A stretch of 64,000 bases of DNA, from positions 62,001 to 126,000 of the forward strand of contig BDSI01000007.1 in the NCBI GenBank assembly GCA_003117195.1, read 5' to 3'. Under the pieces are notes generated by a model, which was not told the origin of the DNA, searched no databases, and saw nothing but the letters and a program-made list of their open reading frames with translations. The stretch comes from Eudorina sp. 2006-703-Eu-15. Taxonomy: Eukaryota; Chlorophyta; Chlorophyceae; Chlamydomonadales; Volvocaceae. A program made the translations under genes and the position numbers. Positions within the stretch are counted from its first letter, which is position 1. Every line of letters starts with the position of its first letter. Below, piece after piece: positions 1 to 11,310 of the stretch.

Positions 1-1
1 G

Positions 2-49
2 CGCCTGCCCCAGCCCCAACGGCCGGGCGTCGTCTACATACACCTCCTG

Positions 50-80
<31 letters not shown>

Positions 81-1411
81 CAGCTTCTCTGTCGGGGGCT
101 GCCGCCAACACGTCCTGCTGCACCGATTCCGCCGAGCCGGTTGCCGCCGCCGCCGCACCATCCAGCCAGCCGCTGGCGACGCTGCCGCTGCTCGTCCTGC
201 CATCTGACGCAACAGCGGCCGAGCTGTGCTGGTTGTACGACGAGATGTCATGCGCTTTACACTGCTCCCAGCTTGCCTCGTCGGCATCGTCATCTTCTGC
301 GGCGGCAGCGGAATTCGTGGACGGCATCGGATCCGAATCTCTGACAATGCTGGACGGCGGAAATGCAGCTGCCGGCGCCGCCGCCGCCGCCGCTGCAGCT
401 GCCGATAAGCACGCGGCGGATTGGGTGGCGGCGGCGGCGGCGGCGGCGGCGCCGCCGCCGCCGCCGCCGCCGCCGCTGCCGTCAGACGCGTCAGTCCCCG
501 CTGCCACTCGCTCGGCTGCATTCCAACACCACTTCGCGCCGCTCGCGCACGACCTTGGCTACCTGTTGACCCTCTGCTGCGCCCCCAAAGGCAACGTCCT
601 AATCGCGGATGATCTCGGTACGGCAGCCGCCCCAAGTACGGCAGACCGTCGCGAGGACGGGACCACAGCGGCCGTCAGCGCTGCGCCGGGCGCGGGCGCT
701 GCGGCGGTGTCGACTCCGGCCGCGGAACTTGAGGACACCAAGGCGGAACGCGGCCACGCCAGCGGCGGCGGCGGCGGCGACGCCTCCGCTCCCGTCGCGG
801 CGCTGGCCGTTGCCGTTCTGACGTTCTTGACCGACTGCGGACTGACGTCCACGGTGGCGGACCTCCGCGGCTTGCTGACGGGGCTAGAGTGCCAGTTGGG
901 CGTGCCCGCTCAGGCGCTGCTTTCTGACATACTTGGTACGGCAGTTGTACGGGCGCTGTCTGTGGACGACGAGGTCGGGCCCGAGCTCCCCCTGGTGTAC
1001 GACAGCCGGCAGGCGCCGGCGTGTCCCCCGTCACCACAAGGCTGCGACGTCGGGCCCGACACCGCCTTCAGCGGCGGAGGCGTCAAGCAGGCGGCCGCGG
1101 CGGAGCCGTGGGCAGCGGTGCCGCTGCCGTACGGTGGTGGTTTGTACGGCATGGAGACGGTTGAGGTCTCTCTGCTGTTGAGTGCCACGGCGCTGTGGAT
1201 GTGGATCAACGGGTTGGCCACCGTGGTTTCGGCGGCGCTGGTGGGCAGCGTCGCTCTCACGGCGGTGCGGCTGGCGGCAGCGTCCGCGGGACGACGCGTG
1301 ATGCGGGTCGGGTTTGGTGACCCACGGGTCGGTGATGAGAGTGCTTTCCCGCCAAATGGACATGGTGAGAAACAGCAGGCACCAGGCCTACTGGGTATGA
1401 GAGGTAGCTAG
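2..1411 (+). CDS. 3' end of an unrecognised Ala-rich membrane protein (partial, left edge)
   Basis: One frame stays open from base 2 to a TAG at 1409-1411, about 469 codons, so the exon runs off the left edge and the ATG at 233 is unlikely to be the true start. The protein has Pro and Ala homopolymers (roughly 50-110 and 400-480) separated by blocks that look conserved: a Leu-rich stretch ending in AELCWLYDEM, a block around FQHHFAPLAHDLGYLL (about 520-570), and a helical block around LTFLTDCGLTSTVADLRGLL (about 815-880). Near the C terminus a segment from VEVSLLLSATALWMW to LTAVRLAAAS (about 1165-1285) is long and hydrophobic enough for one or two membrane helices. I do not recognise the family; it resembles uncharacterised volvocine membrane proteins, which is a memory-based impression only. 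Confidence 0.55.
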
Positions 1412-1471
1412 TGCCGCCTGTGCTGGGCGACAACATGCCAGGGGTCGTGGAGGGGAAGGGAGAGAGGCGGC

Positions 1472-1545
1472 GTTCGACCCGTGGGGCGATGTTCGACCCG
1501 TGAGCCTGCGTTCGACCCGTGGGTCGGCGTTCGACCCGTGGGTGC
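1472..1545. repeat. Four tandem 18-19 bp units built on GTTCGACCCGTG
   Basis: Four consecutive units begin at about 1472, 1491, 1510 and 1528, each starting with GTTCGACCCGTG and then diverging. They lie just after the stop of the first gene. The third unit contains the complete palindrome GACCCGTGGGTC, which recurs elsewhere in the window. Confidence 0.8.
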
Positions 1546-3771
1546 AATCCCCTCTTTCCCCTGGTCGGCATCCGGTGTGTCTGATTGGGCAGTAGGGTTG
1601 GTACGTCAGTGCATGTCAGTCCGTCTCAGTCAACTTCGTTTGGTTTGGACCGTTCCTTCTTGCTTGGCATCGCGGACGTGTATGCGGCGGTGACATGCAC
1701 ACAGTTGGCCGTTGCTGGCAGTTGGGACGAGCCGACATACACGCACTCAGACATCCCCACCCGACTCACCTGCTGTCTGCAGTTGTGCGAAACTTGGATC
1801 GTTGGATGGTATTTCCCCCAACGACGAAAGCAAACGAACACAACCGACGTCTGCCGCGCCGAGAAGGGCCATTAGTGCGCGCCTTACACACCAGAGTACG
1901 GCATACGTTAAGTGACGGCGCGCGCAAGCACGGGCACGCGTGCGGTCGCGCGTGGTTCCGCCGTCGGCCACCGGGTGGCGAGGACAGTTGGCCGTACTGG
2001 ACGAGATACCTCAGGACATCGATTGAATCGAGTAAATGAATTATGAGCGTTTTAAGTGAATGAATTGTGAGCGTAACAGCGGTCCCCACGCAAGGGAACC
2101 AGATGGGAATTGTGTGTGGAGTGTCGGCCTTCCGAGTGTCTAATCTCGTCCACGGCAAGGCATTCCTGGGTTTGTGCGTGTGTGCGTGTACTTCAAAACC
2201 TTAGAGCGCCCTTTCGCTCCGACTCGGAGCGCGCGCGTGTGTGTGCGCCCACGGCGTGTGTTGTATGGAAGCAAGCTTTAATCCCCGTTCGGAAATCCTT
2301 CCTTTCGACCTGACTGAGAAAGATGTGCTATGTGTGCGAACATTTGAGGGCCCGCGGGCATAAGGCTTCTGCCCATAAGGCCCCGACGGCCCTCTTATAG
2401 ACCCCGGGGCCGTCGTCGTACAGGCGCGGCAGGTCGCACGCCGGCAAGTATGCCCCAGCATGATTGCGTTTTCGGTTGGTTATTTGAGCCTAAGTTACAG
2501 TTACGTTTGCATGGGCGTGCTTGACTGCTGTATTTAAAACTTATACCCTTCGAACACCGTATTATGTCGTACATACCGGCCATGTGCCCAACTGTACCTA
2601 TCTTGCGTTACTTGCTGAGGGGTTGCTGACCCGCTGTCGGTTGTTCTATTGTGTTCCGTATTGCAACCAGCGCATGCACGCAACGTGCAATTGCCCTGCT
2701 ATCTGCCAGCACCGCCTGGCCAAGCTGCCGTCCGGCGGTCCGCGGCTGGGGTCGGTTGGTGGTTGCACCGTGTTCGGTTTGGACATTACAACGAAGAACA
2801 ACGGTCACCGTACAGTTTTTTTTATAGTTGGGACTGGCAGCCAGGAGGACGCTTATGCTTGGAGGATATGTGGCGGCTGGTGCGGTCGGTGTGGTTACTT
2901 CACGGGGCAATGGCCAGGAGCGACACACACCCTACCCTAATCACTGTTAGTTTATTTCGCAACGGTTGGATTGCCAAAGTGCGGCGTGTTACATGTTGGA
3001 AAGGATGGTGGATGGATCATGGACACGTGCTGCTGGCCGTCCGTTCTCGCGTTCCTACCACGGTACGTGTGGACGACGTCCAGCTGATGTTCGGCTGCGC
3101 GGAGGTGAGGTTTGCACCACCGCATCTGATGTACCTGGCCTTCTTTTACGGCGCATCTTCACCCACTCGAAGGCCTGATTGCTCATAGCCTTTGCGCGAA
3201 GCCTGCTCGACCCTACTCATCACGGGCAGAGATGGATGGGTTCGTTTCTAGTGAGGTTTTGTTGTATGACATACTGTGTATTTGGCGGCGTTGTTTTTAG
3301 AGGAAGCTTTGAAATGTGGTGAAGCAAACGTCCAGGCCCCACGTCCTGACGTCCAAGGTTCAACCAACTCATACGAAGGGAGCAGGAGGTCGTTGGTTGC
3401 CGTGCAGTATGTTGCGCTTATTGTTTCCTAAAATTGGATGAAAGTTGCCTTCTTCGCTCTCACAGCCCAACTGCCCAACCGCTGCGCAGTTCTAATCTAT
3501 TGTACGCCACCGATTGGTCATACAGTATGTCACCGTCGGGAGCGTAGAAGACTCACGGGAATTTGGCAGTGCACAAAGACTGACGTATATGTGGTTGCCA
3601 AATATCAGATTTTCGGTGGACAGCGATGGCAACAGAGCATGGCGTCCCGACAACTTTCTGCGGCAGTTGCATATTGCTGACAGGTGCGGTGTTTATGAAC
3701 ACGTGATGACTCCTGTCGTTCCTGCGCATTGTCAACATCGCTAACATAACTACGATACTTCAATTCCGCAG
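1546..3771. other. No supported gene; 3' UTR/intergenic plus unseen 5' part of the acyl-CoA reductase
   Basis: Short open frames occur here on both strands but none shows recognisable protein blocks or consistent splice phases. The first exon(s) of the acyl-CoA reductase, carrying the start codon and the residues before TGxxGxxG, should lie here if they survive. I could not find them. Confidence 0.4.
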
Positions 3772-6700
3772 GCGCGTCAGGTTTTCTCGGTAGCGTCGTC
3801 CTCGAGCAGCTACTCCGCGTCTTCGGCCATCAAATTTCTCGGTGTTTTGTGCTCATACGTTGTCGGAAAAATATCAGCGCAAATGATCGGCTCCAGGCGT
3901 TGCTTCGTTCAGACCCACTGTTCGCTTTGGTACGCGAACAGCACAAGGCTGCCCTGGAAAAGAAAACTATTGTTCATAGATCACTTAATCCTTACCAAGG
4001 TTTAGATTGTCTGGCAACAGTCACGACAGGTTGTATGTCTGACCAACCGCAATGCAATAATTCGCGAATCGCGATCACACCTCCGTCAACCAAACATGCC
4101 ATTCAATTATTCGCACACCGTACTGTACTCGACGCCAATATCTGTTGCTGCCTGCGCGCTCATCTCGGTACAGGTCGAAGCCCTGGACGGCGACCTTTCC
4201 CTGCCGAGCTTGGGCCTGTCGGATGCGGACGCACAGCGCCTGTCAGAGGTGTCCCAACGAGTACCATCGCGCTTCTTCTCAAGGCCGCACGTGGCAGGAT
4301 GCTGAGCAGCCTTGCGTTCCAGAGCATGCTCGGCTAATCAGTCTCCGCGCAGGGGGCCGCCCTGCGCCTCGCCCACGTGCGCGCCACAGACACATCGCCG
4401 ATCGCCGATCACGCAGTGTGTGTCGTGACAAAACCAACTACCAGGGCACTCGGAACCTTCTGGACTTCGCCGCCGCGCGCCTGCCGCGCCTGGCCGCCTT
4501 CGTGCACACCTCCTCCATGTCGGCCGGCTTCGGCAGCCCCCCCCGGCAGCACCGTCGTGGAGCGGGTGAGGCCGATGATGCTGGGTGACATGGCGGTGAG
4601 TACGGGCGAGAGTGAGGTTTCCCGGAGATCTGCAGGTTTCGGAGCCGTACGGCGGAGGCGGCGGCGTCCCGGCATCTACACATACGGGTCTGCAGCTCTG
4701 CACGTCTTCCGTTTGCATGAAGCTTGCCGTCGTCCTCTCCCTCTTTACTTGTAACTTCTCTTCGTGCCGTCTCCTCCTCTTCGTGCGTCCTCGTCTCCAT
4801 GCCTTCGCGTCGTCCTGGGTGTCAGATCAGCGACACGCAGCTGGCGTCGCAGCTGCTGGCCATGGACCCCCACAGCGCCCACGTGGAGGCGTGCTACCTT
4901 GTACGGCGATGGGTTCCGTGGACGGAAGGTCCAAGGTATTTTCGACGAGCGACAGCGACAGGGCCCTACAGTTCCTCGGGGAGGTGTCAGCAGTGGAGCG
5001 GTTTGCCGTTGTCAGTTGCCGACAGCAAACGAAGTTGATGTCCTCCGTTGCGGGGGCATGCGGTTGGGCCCTGGTGCGGGCGCGATTCGTTCTGTCTGTC
5101 GTGGAAGAAGGTTCTGTTAGTGGCCGGCGCCGTTTCGGGATTACAGGACACGAAATGAGGGAAACCCCATTTTGGGTGCAGTGCTCTGCCCCTGCGGGTT
5201 GCCCAGCGCTGCGATGAATCATGCCAACTTCACATGGCGCTGTCGCACGGGGTGCACTGACAGGCTTCCGTGATCCACCTTGCCTCACAACCCGGCCGCG
5301 CCGTACACGGCGTCATACCGTCCCGTACCATGCTGTACCATGCCCCGCAGCGTTCGCCAGCTTGATCGCAGCATATGCCAGCGGCTTCTACAGCCCCGGC
5401 GCCATCGCCACCCGGCCGGATTCCGTACTAGATGCCTTACCCGCGGACGTGTCGGCGGCGGTGGTGCTGGCTGCGGGCTTGGCCCTGGCCGCGGGCGTTC
5501 GTGACCAGCAACAGCTGCACACCGCCGCCGCGGCCGCTGCGGCCGCCAGGTCGCCTGCCCCGGCCCCCGCTGAGTCCGGAGGCGCTGGCGGATGCGGAGG
5601 CGCTGCGGGCGGCGATGCCGGCTGCGGGCTGCGCCGGCGGGGGCGGCGGAGGCGGCGGGCGGGGAGAGATCATGGTGTTCCATGCGGCCACGACGGCCAG
5701 CCGCCCTCTGTCGTACATCTTCTTTTACGACCGGATGTACCGGTTCTTCGGGGCCCACCGACCGCAGCCCGCCTGGCCGCTGCCCGGGCTGACATCTCGC
5801 AGGTGATTGATTGAGATGTGAAAGCGTTTGCCCACTGACAAGCCCTGCAACCTGCTGGGCGAGTACCGTATTATTATTATTATTATTATTAGACGTATCG
5901 GGTACATCACTTGCGCACTTGGGATACGGGTCCACCTTGTAACGGTTACATTAAATAATTTGCGCACAAGGGGCAAATCATTTTGGGCACTGCCATACCC
6001 ACCCACTGCATAACACGCACTCCTGCCCGCCGATCAAGACCCCGATGGGTGGCTCCAGCGGGTTTGATGGCGCTAATATGCCGCTGGAAGGCGGTAACGG
6101 GGCGCCTTTTGTCGGAGGGCGGTGATGGGGTACCGTTTCCCTTCCTGGCAGGCGCTGCGGACGGGGGTCCCCGCGAATCCGCTCGCCGCCTGCGCTGCCC
6201 CCTCCCGTATCAATGTGTGTCCTGTACCCCGCCCCCGCCCTTCTCATGCGGTATGCGGACCGACCCTGGCGATGTGTCTCTGCTGTATCCCTCTGCTTGC
6301 CCCCCCCAGCCATGTCCATCTCGACGCGAGCTACGCGCCCGACCCCGGTCGCGCGGCGGCCGCCCAGCGGGAGGCGGAGGGCCGGGTGCGGCGATCGAGC
6401 TGGCTGCTGAAGCTGCTGGGGCGCGCATCGGAGGCCAAGAGGTGCGCGCGCCCCCGGGCTTGTGTCGCGTCCGCGTCAAAGGCAGCCAATGTCCTCACCC
6501 CTGGACGTTCGTTGTTGCTCGTCTTCATGATGATCGACCTCACACGGCATCACAGTGTTTGACCCTTTACTGGTAGCGGCTCAAGTGAACCCATGAGCAC
6601 CTCGTGGGTTGAGCGCGCGCTGCAGCCATACCCCCTCCCTGTAGCCCAGGATGCCCCGGAGACCGCGGATCTGACGCGAGCCTGATGCTCACCCTACCTC

Positions 6701-7349
6701 GGCGGAACCCTACATAAGCCTAAACCCCCTCCCCTTCGCCGGTCCCGCCGCCGCACCCATGATGCCCCCGGGGGAACTACCGGGCTCCCGGCTGCCCCCC
6801 TCCCTTGACCGCCCCGTGTGCGCAGCCTGACCGACCACCAGCCTCGCCGCCTGGCAGATCATCAACAGCGACGGCCTGGAGGTGGACCTCACCTTCAGCC
6901 TGAAGAACGTGGTCGCCCTGGAGGCGCTGCTCAGTGTCCCCGCGCCACAACCGCCACAACCACCACAACCGCAGCAGCCGCGGCCGCTGCTACTGTCTCA
7001 GGGTTTCGAAGCTGTGAGCGCTTCTGGCGCCGCTGCTGGGGACGGCACCGCCGTGGCGGCGGCGGCGTCGCCAGCCCAACCGCAGCCATGGCAGCCCCAG
7101 CCGCAGCCGCAGCCGCTCCTGCCAGTGGTGTGGCGAGGTGACTGGGTTCCACTTCTGGACGCGATGATGGCGGATGTGGTGCAGCGGATGATGGGCATCA
7201 AGCTAGTGCCGCCGCCACCACCGCTGCAGCCGCCAAGTGCCCCGCCGGCAGAGACATGGACAGGGGCGGCCATGGCGCCGACCGCGCAGCAGCAACAACA
7301 CCAGCAGCAGCAGCAACACGGGGCCCCGCAGCCTCGGTCGCGGATGTAG
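3772..7349 (+). pseudogene. Fatty acyl-CoA reductase (FAR, male-sterility-2-like), broken
   Basis: Family members are NADPH-dependent enzymes reducing fatty acyl-CoA or acyl-ACP to fatty alcohol. The exon at 3772-3971 gives GASGFLGSVVLEQLLR, the Rossmann TGxxGxxG region, then DRLQALLRSDPLFALVR. The exon at 4174-4248 gives VEALDGDLSLPSLGLSD. The next block reads NYQGTRNLLDFAAARLPRL and FVHTSS (4432-4530). ISDTQLASQLLAMDP (about 4829-4898) follows, then LIAAYASGFYSP and DALPADV (5345-5500), IFFYDRMYRFFGAHRP (to 5806), an exon at 6312-6441 and a last exon at 6842-7349 ending Pro/Gln-rich. The last three junctions keep phase. Defects: a frame change at a C8 run (4536-4543), another near 5510-5570, poor continuity at 4250-4430, and no exon with the catalytic YxxxK motif between 4900 and 5345. 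I read this as a decayed or internally deleted gene; an assembly gap is the alternative. Confidence 0.7.
5928..5953 (+). repeat. Short dispersed repeat fragment (GGGTCC...TTGTAACGGTTACATTA)
   Basis: A fragment in a FAR intron, preceded at 5869-5890 by an ATT trinucleotide run. It matches, in reverse orientation, 27939-27964 and part of 23228-23334, sharing GGGTCCAC and TTGTAACGGTTACATTA. It belongs to the dispersed family described at 16838. Confidence 0.65.
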
Positions 7350-7521
7350 CCGTGAAGCACAGCCGGCAGCGGACGCGAGGGGTGCGGGGCTACGGAGTGA
7401 GGTAGCTAGCAGGGCTAGCCAGCTACGGGCTAGGGTGAGCTTGGATCCCTCCGTGGTGGCTGGCGTGGGTCCAGACGCGCGGCAGTGAGTAGTACTGCTG
7501 GCTGCGGTGTGGGTGCGGGGT

Positions 7522-7533
7522 GACCCACGGGTC
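7522..7533. repeat. 12-bp palindrome GACCCACGGGTC
   Basis: An exact copy of the GACCC-RY-GGGTC palindrome. Other exact copies are at 1319-1330, 1517-1528, 29295-29306, 34833-34844, 35302-35313 and 38278-38289. It lies downstream of the FAR stop codon. Confidence 0.75.
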
Positions 7534-7699
7534 ATTGCGGGTCGCTTTGTGGGCATGTGCCTCGGCGTGTGTACCTGCTCGAGATGGGTGACCTCACAAG
7601 CGGCCCCCCTCTCGCCCTCTCCGGCCCGCTCCATGAAATGTGAGTTTTCGAGTGTGTGTGAGTGTATGGGTGTGTGCGTTTGTGAGAGTGCAGCAATAT

Positions 7700-7718
7700 A
7701 GGGTAGGGTTTAGGGTTT
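7700..7718 (+). repeat. Short telomere-like tract (AGGGTTTAGGGTTT)
   Basis: Two full TTTAGGG-type units in a noncoding stretch between the FAR relic and the inverted gene pair. Plant-type telomeres and some volvocine telomeres use TTTAGGG or TTTTAGGG. Similar tracts occur at 31234-31250 and 32180-32216. It could be an interstitial telomeric trace or a telo-box promoter element. Confidence 0.55.
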
Positions 7719-8077
7719 CGGGCGGGCTGGATTGCGAGAGGTCCATACATCCATCCGAAAAGGATGCCGATGCCCGCGGGGTTGTTGCTTGGGGGCGATG
7801 GCGTTGAGCGAGGGTGTTCGACTGGTGGTGGTGGTGGATTATTGTTGGCTTAGATGCGACGGAGCGAAGCGACCGGAGCTTCTAAGGCTGGTTCTGTGTG
7901 ACTGTCGTACAACTGGATCGCAGTGGACGGTATTTTTACCATTCGCTCTCCTGGTGAAGTCATTCTGCCTTCACGCAGAAGAGCATTACAGCCTAGTCGT
8001 TTCGCCTTTTTCGACTGGCTGTTTAGAAGCCTTACCTTTGTTCGTTAGAGTTCCTGCCTGTCAACTTCAATCTCAAG

Positions 8078-8939
8078 ATGTCTGCAGCTACCGTCGACGC
8101 TAACAAAGTCAAGCCTAGTACTGTTCCGGCGATACAGGTTAACGAAGGTGGGAATGGTGGTGGGTCCGGCACCAACTTCCCAGCCGGCCAATCTGATCCA
8201 AGCCGGTTTCGGCGTTATCAAGGAATTTCTCGGTCCGGCTATAAGAGAGCAACTGGATTCAACCCTCAAGGAACACCTGGAATCTGGCGCCGTTAAGGGC
8301 GCAACTGATCAGAAGCTCCTGGACAAGGCGCATGAATTTGTTGTGGATTTTCAGCACAACGAACAGAAATCGCCCAGGGATCCGGTCGGCTTCCGCATGC
8401 AGACTTTCAGGGGGTTCCAGCTTGGCGCCCAGGTGATTCACTACTTCATCAAGGCGGGTTGCACGGAGAAGGCTTTGGAGTGGGTGGAGAAGATCCAGCT
8501 CCGCGCTGAAGTTGGTATGGAGGTCACACTCCAGCTGGCGTCTGAGCCCCGTGTAGGCCTGACGGCTGCCGATCACTGCTTCAACAACATCATCGGCACC
8601 ATCGGCACTAAGACTGACGCGGGAGAGAAGGCTGAACCGCTGGTGCGCAAGCAGAGAGACTGGGCGCTGAAGTCTGCCTCGGCCGCCATGCCTAACAGCC
8701 AGGCGGGTGGTTCGTCCCGCGGTGGTGGTGGTTCCCGCGGTGGTGGTGGTTCCGCGAGTGGGAGCGGGGGCGGGGGCTCGCGCGGCGGCGGTTCGCGCGG
8801 TGGCATCCAGCGGAGCGGCTATGACCACGGCCGTGATTCTGACCGCTATGACCGCGGTAGCAGCGCGAAGAAGGACAACCGCAATGGAAAGGGATTCACT
8901 TGGGCCTGTGCGCCCTTATCCATTGTGATGCGCCCGTGA
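8078..8939 (+). pseudogene. Unrecognised RGG-tailed protein, copy A (one frameshift)
   Basis: The start is the ATG at 8078 (MSAATVDANKVKPS...). After GGNGGGS near 8165-8185 the frame must shift: this copy has two bases fewer than copy B there. The main body then reads KEFLGPAIREQLDS, EFVVDFQHNEQKSP, FRMQTFRGFQLGAQV, EKIQLRAEVGMEVTLQL, DHCFNNIIGTIGT and VRKQRDWALKSASAAMP (to about 8695). A Ser-Arg-Gly-rich tail with repeated SRGGGG and YDHGRDSDRYDRGSS precedes the stop at 8937-8939. The tail resembles RGG-box RNA-binding tails; the body is not a family I know. Copy B shares about three quarters of the residues in the body, which suggests past selection on the protein. A short intron instead of the frameshift is not excluded. 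Confidence 0.6.
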
Positions 8940-9757
8940 GCGCCTTTTGTTAGGCTGCTACCGCGGTCGTAGCAGTCGGAATCGCGGCCGCCATGGTCAT
9001 AGCGCTCCGCTGACCACCACCCCGCGAGCCGCCGCCGCGCGAGCGGCCACCCCCGCTCCTGCTCGCAACTGCGGCAGCCTCGGGACGAACCACCCGCGTG
9101 GCTGTTAGGCATGGCGGCTGAGGCCGACTTCAGCGCCCAGTCCCTCTGCTTGCGCACCAGCGAATCGGCCTTCTCCACCTCGTCCGGCTTGGTGCTGGTG
9201 CCGATGCTGCCAATGATGTTGTTGAAGCAGTGATCGGTGGCCGTCAGGCCTACGCGCGCGGGGCTCAGACGCCAACTGGAGCGTGACCTCCATGCCGATC
9301 TCAGCGCGGAGCTTGATCTTGCCCGCCCATTCCATAGCCTTGGCCTTGTCGCCCGCCTGGATGAAATAGGAAGTCGCCTGGGCGGCAAGCTGGAAACCCC
9401 TGAAGGCCTGCATGCGGAAGCCAGTGGCGTCCTTGGGCGACTTCTGCTCGTTGTGCTGAAAATCCACCATGAACTCATTCGCCTTGGCCAGGATCTGGTG
9501 ATCGATTTCGGCCTCCTCGTGCGGGCGCTTAATGGCGCCAGAATCGAAGTGCTCCTTGAGACCCCAGTTGCTCCTTGATGGCCGGACCGAGCGCATCCTT
9601 GAAAACGCGAAGACTGGTCGGAATAAGCTGGGCCGGCTGGGAGGTGGCTGATACAGATCCACCACCATTCCCACCTGTGTTAACCTGAGCGCTCGGATCA
9701 GTACCCGGCTTGGCTTGGCTTGGCTTTGGCTTTGGTCTCATCAGCAGCTGCAGACAT
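8846..9757 (-). pseudogene. Unrecognised RGG-tailed protein, copy B (several frameshifts)
   Basis: The ATG (complement of 9755-9757) gives MSAADETKAKAKPSQ, GGNGGGSVSATSQPAQL and FKDALGPAIKEQL. A frame change near 9560-9575 leads to EFMVDFQHNEQKSPKD, FRMQAFRGFQLAAQ and KIKLRAEIGMEVTLQL. A second change near 9255-9265 is a four-base insertion (extra CGCG relative to copy A) before VGLTATDHCFNNIIGS. A third break falls near 9080, inside the SRGG tail. The body is clearly the paralogue of copy A, but no single frame encodes it. It converges with copy A across the loop. Confidence 0.65.
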
Positions 9758-10128
9758 CTTGGAGTTAAAGTTGACGGTAGGAACTCTAACTGATGATTGG
9801 AACTTGAAAATGATAAGGCTTCTAACAGCCAGTCGAAAAGGCGAAAAACGATTAGGCTGTAATGCTCTTCTGCTATGTAAGGGCCATTGGCAGCGGTCTC
9901 CAGTCCCGCGGAATCCGTCTCAGACACCAGACCCGCTCCGTTACAGTCAGCCCCAGCCACAAGAGACAGTCACGGGAGAGAGTTACACAGAACAGAGTGA
10001 AGTGCTCTCTGGGGCCTAATAAACAATCGATCGCACTGACTGCAGGTTCAAACCGAGCCCTCCCTGGTCACGTGACCCAACCCGTCACCCAGTCACCGGC
10101 CCGGTGCTCACATGTCACACACTGTTGC

Positions 10129-10990
10129 TCACATGTCGCACACCGCCTCGACGTGCACATCCACCACTTCACCCTGCTCCAGCATGAGTGAGCCGTGCAC
10201 TGGCATCGCCACCTTCTTTGAAACACCGACCGGCCCAGCCGTGCCGGCAGGTAGGCCTCCTTGAAGCTCACATCAGCTGCTGCGGTTCCATCTCCAGTGT
10301 GAACAGCCGGTCCCAAAACCAGGTGCTCCACGCTGAACCTAGGCTCGTGGTAGGGCTGTAGCTAGGCGTCTGGTAGCCTCCGCATACACGCCCGCCACCA
10401 GGTCCTCCCGCACAGTCACGTAATGCTCCGGCGCCCCGGCTGACTGACTGGGTGATCAGGCGTCCACTTCTTTACCTTTCCTCACCCTACCTCGCCCTAC
10501 AGGCCCTCAGGATCATCACCTGTGGCAGGATCATCATCACCTGTGGCTGATCCACCTGGACGCACGCAAGCAGGTGGTTGCCCGGTTGGTGAAGCGGTGT
10601 CATGACATAAAGTCGCACCGTCCACCACGTACACAACATCGTAGCCTGGCATGCTGACCATCGTCGGACTGTGCTTCGTGTTGGCGAAATGACACACCCA
10701 GGCAGGCGCACAGCGAAGCAGACGTGCGGATGTCCCTCACCGGTAATAAGCTCCTGCCTCGCATCCATACATGCTGCATGCACCATTACGGCTCGACCCC
10801 ACGCACTGACCTGCAGCACAACCATCTTGCAGATAGACGAGGCTGTGAACATCAGTCTCGTGCCTGAAAACACCCACGCCGCCCAGAATGGTGTCGTTGG
10901 CCGACATGTCCAACGTCTGGCCCGGTGAAGGCACGAACAGGAACCGTGTCGCACCCCGTCACGGGCCGTGCTGCACGTCAGCTCGTTGAC
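10129..10990 (-). pseudogene. Unrecognised coding remnants (minus strand)
   Basis: Several short blocks read like protein in one orientation. At about 10950-10800: FLFVPSPGQTLDMSANDTIL then GGVGVFRHETDVHSLVYLQ, followed by a CAG/GTCAGT donor-like junction. At about 10690-10590: KHSPTMVSMPGYDVVYVVD. At about 10345-10225: PYHEPRFSVEHLVLGPAVHT and SFKEAYLPARLGRSV. After a frame change, VAMPVHGSLMLEQGEVVDVH ends at a TGA (10129-10131). The order is that of a multi-exon minus-strand gene, but I could not connect all exons in phase and do not recognise the family. It may be a fragmented gene or a pseudogene. Confidence 0.4.
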
Positions 10991-11310
10991 ATGGATGTCG
11001 GTTCGTGGCAGCTCATGCAGCAGAACAGCTGCAACGAACACAAGATGGCTGTGTGATGAGCTGCGTACAGGTCAAATGTGCGGGCAGTGCGCACTGATTC
11101 CCGACTTCTGCATCGGCGTTCTACCTGTGATATCGCTAAGGGAGTCCCAGGGGCCCACAGGGGCCCGCCAGTCTGCCGCGTGTGGTAGCTACCAGGTAGG
11201 GGCGGGTCGGCGCTGGCTGGGTGCATTGTGATGCGTGTGATGCTGCGTACCACCGCCGCTGTCCGGGACTGGACTGAGCAGCAGCCTACCCGGGCGCTTG
11301 GTTCACACAC

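Larger units (their letters stand above)
7970..9880. repeat. Large tail-to-tail inverted duplication (arms about 0.9 kb, loop about 90 bp)
   Basis: The left arm (about 7970-8864, +) and right arm (about 8954-9880, -) are divergent copies of one gene with its 5' leader. Both leaders contain GCAGAAGAGCATTACAGCCT and a C-T-rich stretch before the ATG. The innermost pairing is GCTGCTACCGCGGTC at 8955-8969 against its complement in the left arm near 8850-8864. Loop sequence is about 8865-8953. A transcript through the whole unit could fold into a long imperfect hairpin. Confidence 0.8.

Noticed and set aside
8846..9757. Terminal inverted repeats of a DNA transposon
   Set aside because: The arms are gene copies meeting tail to tail with a short loop; no transposase or terminal target duplication was seen.
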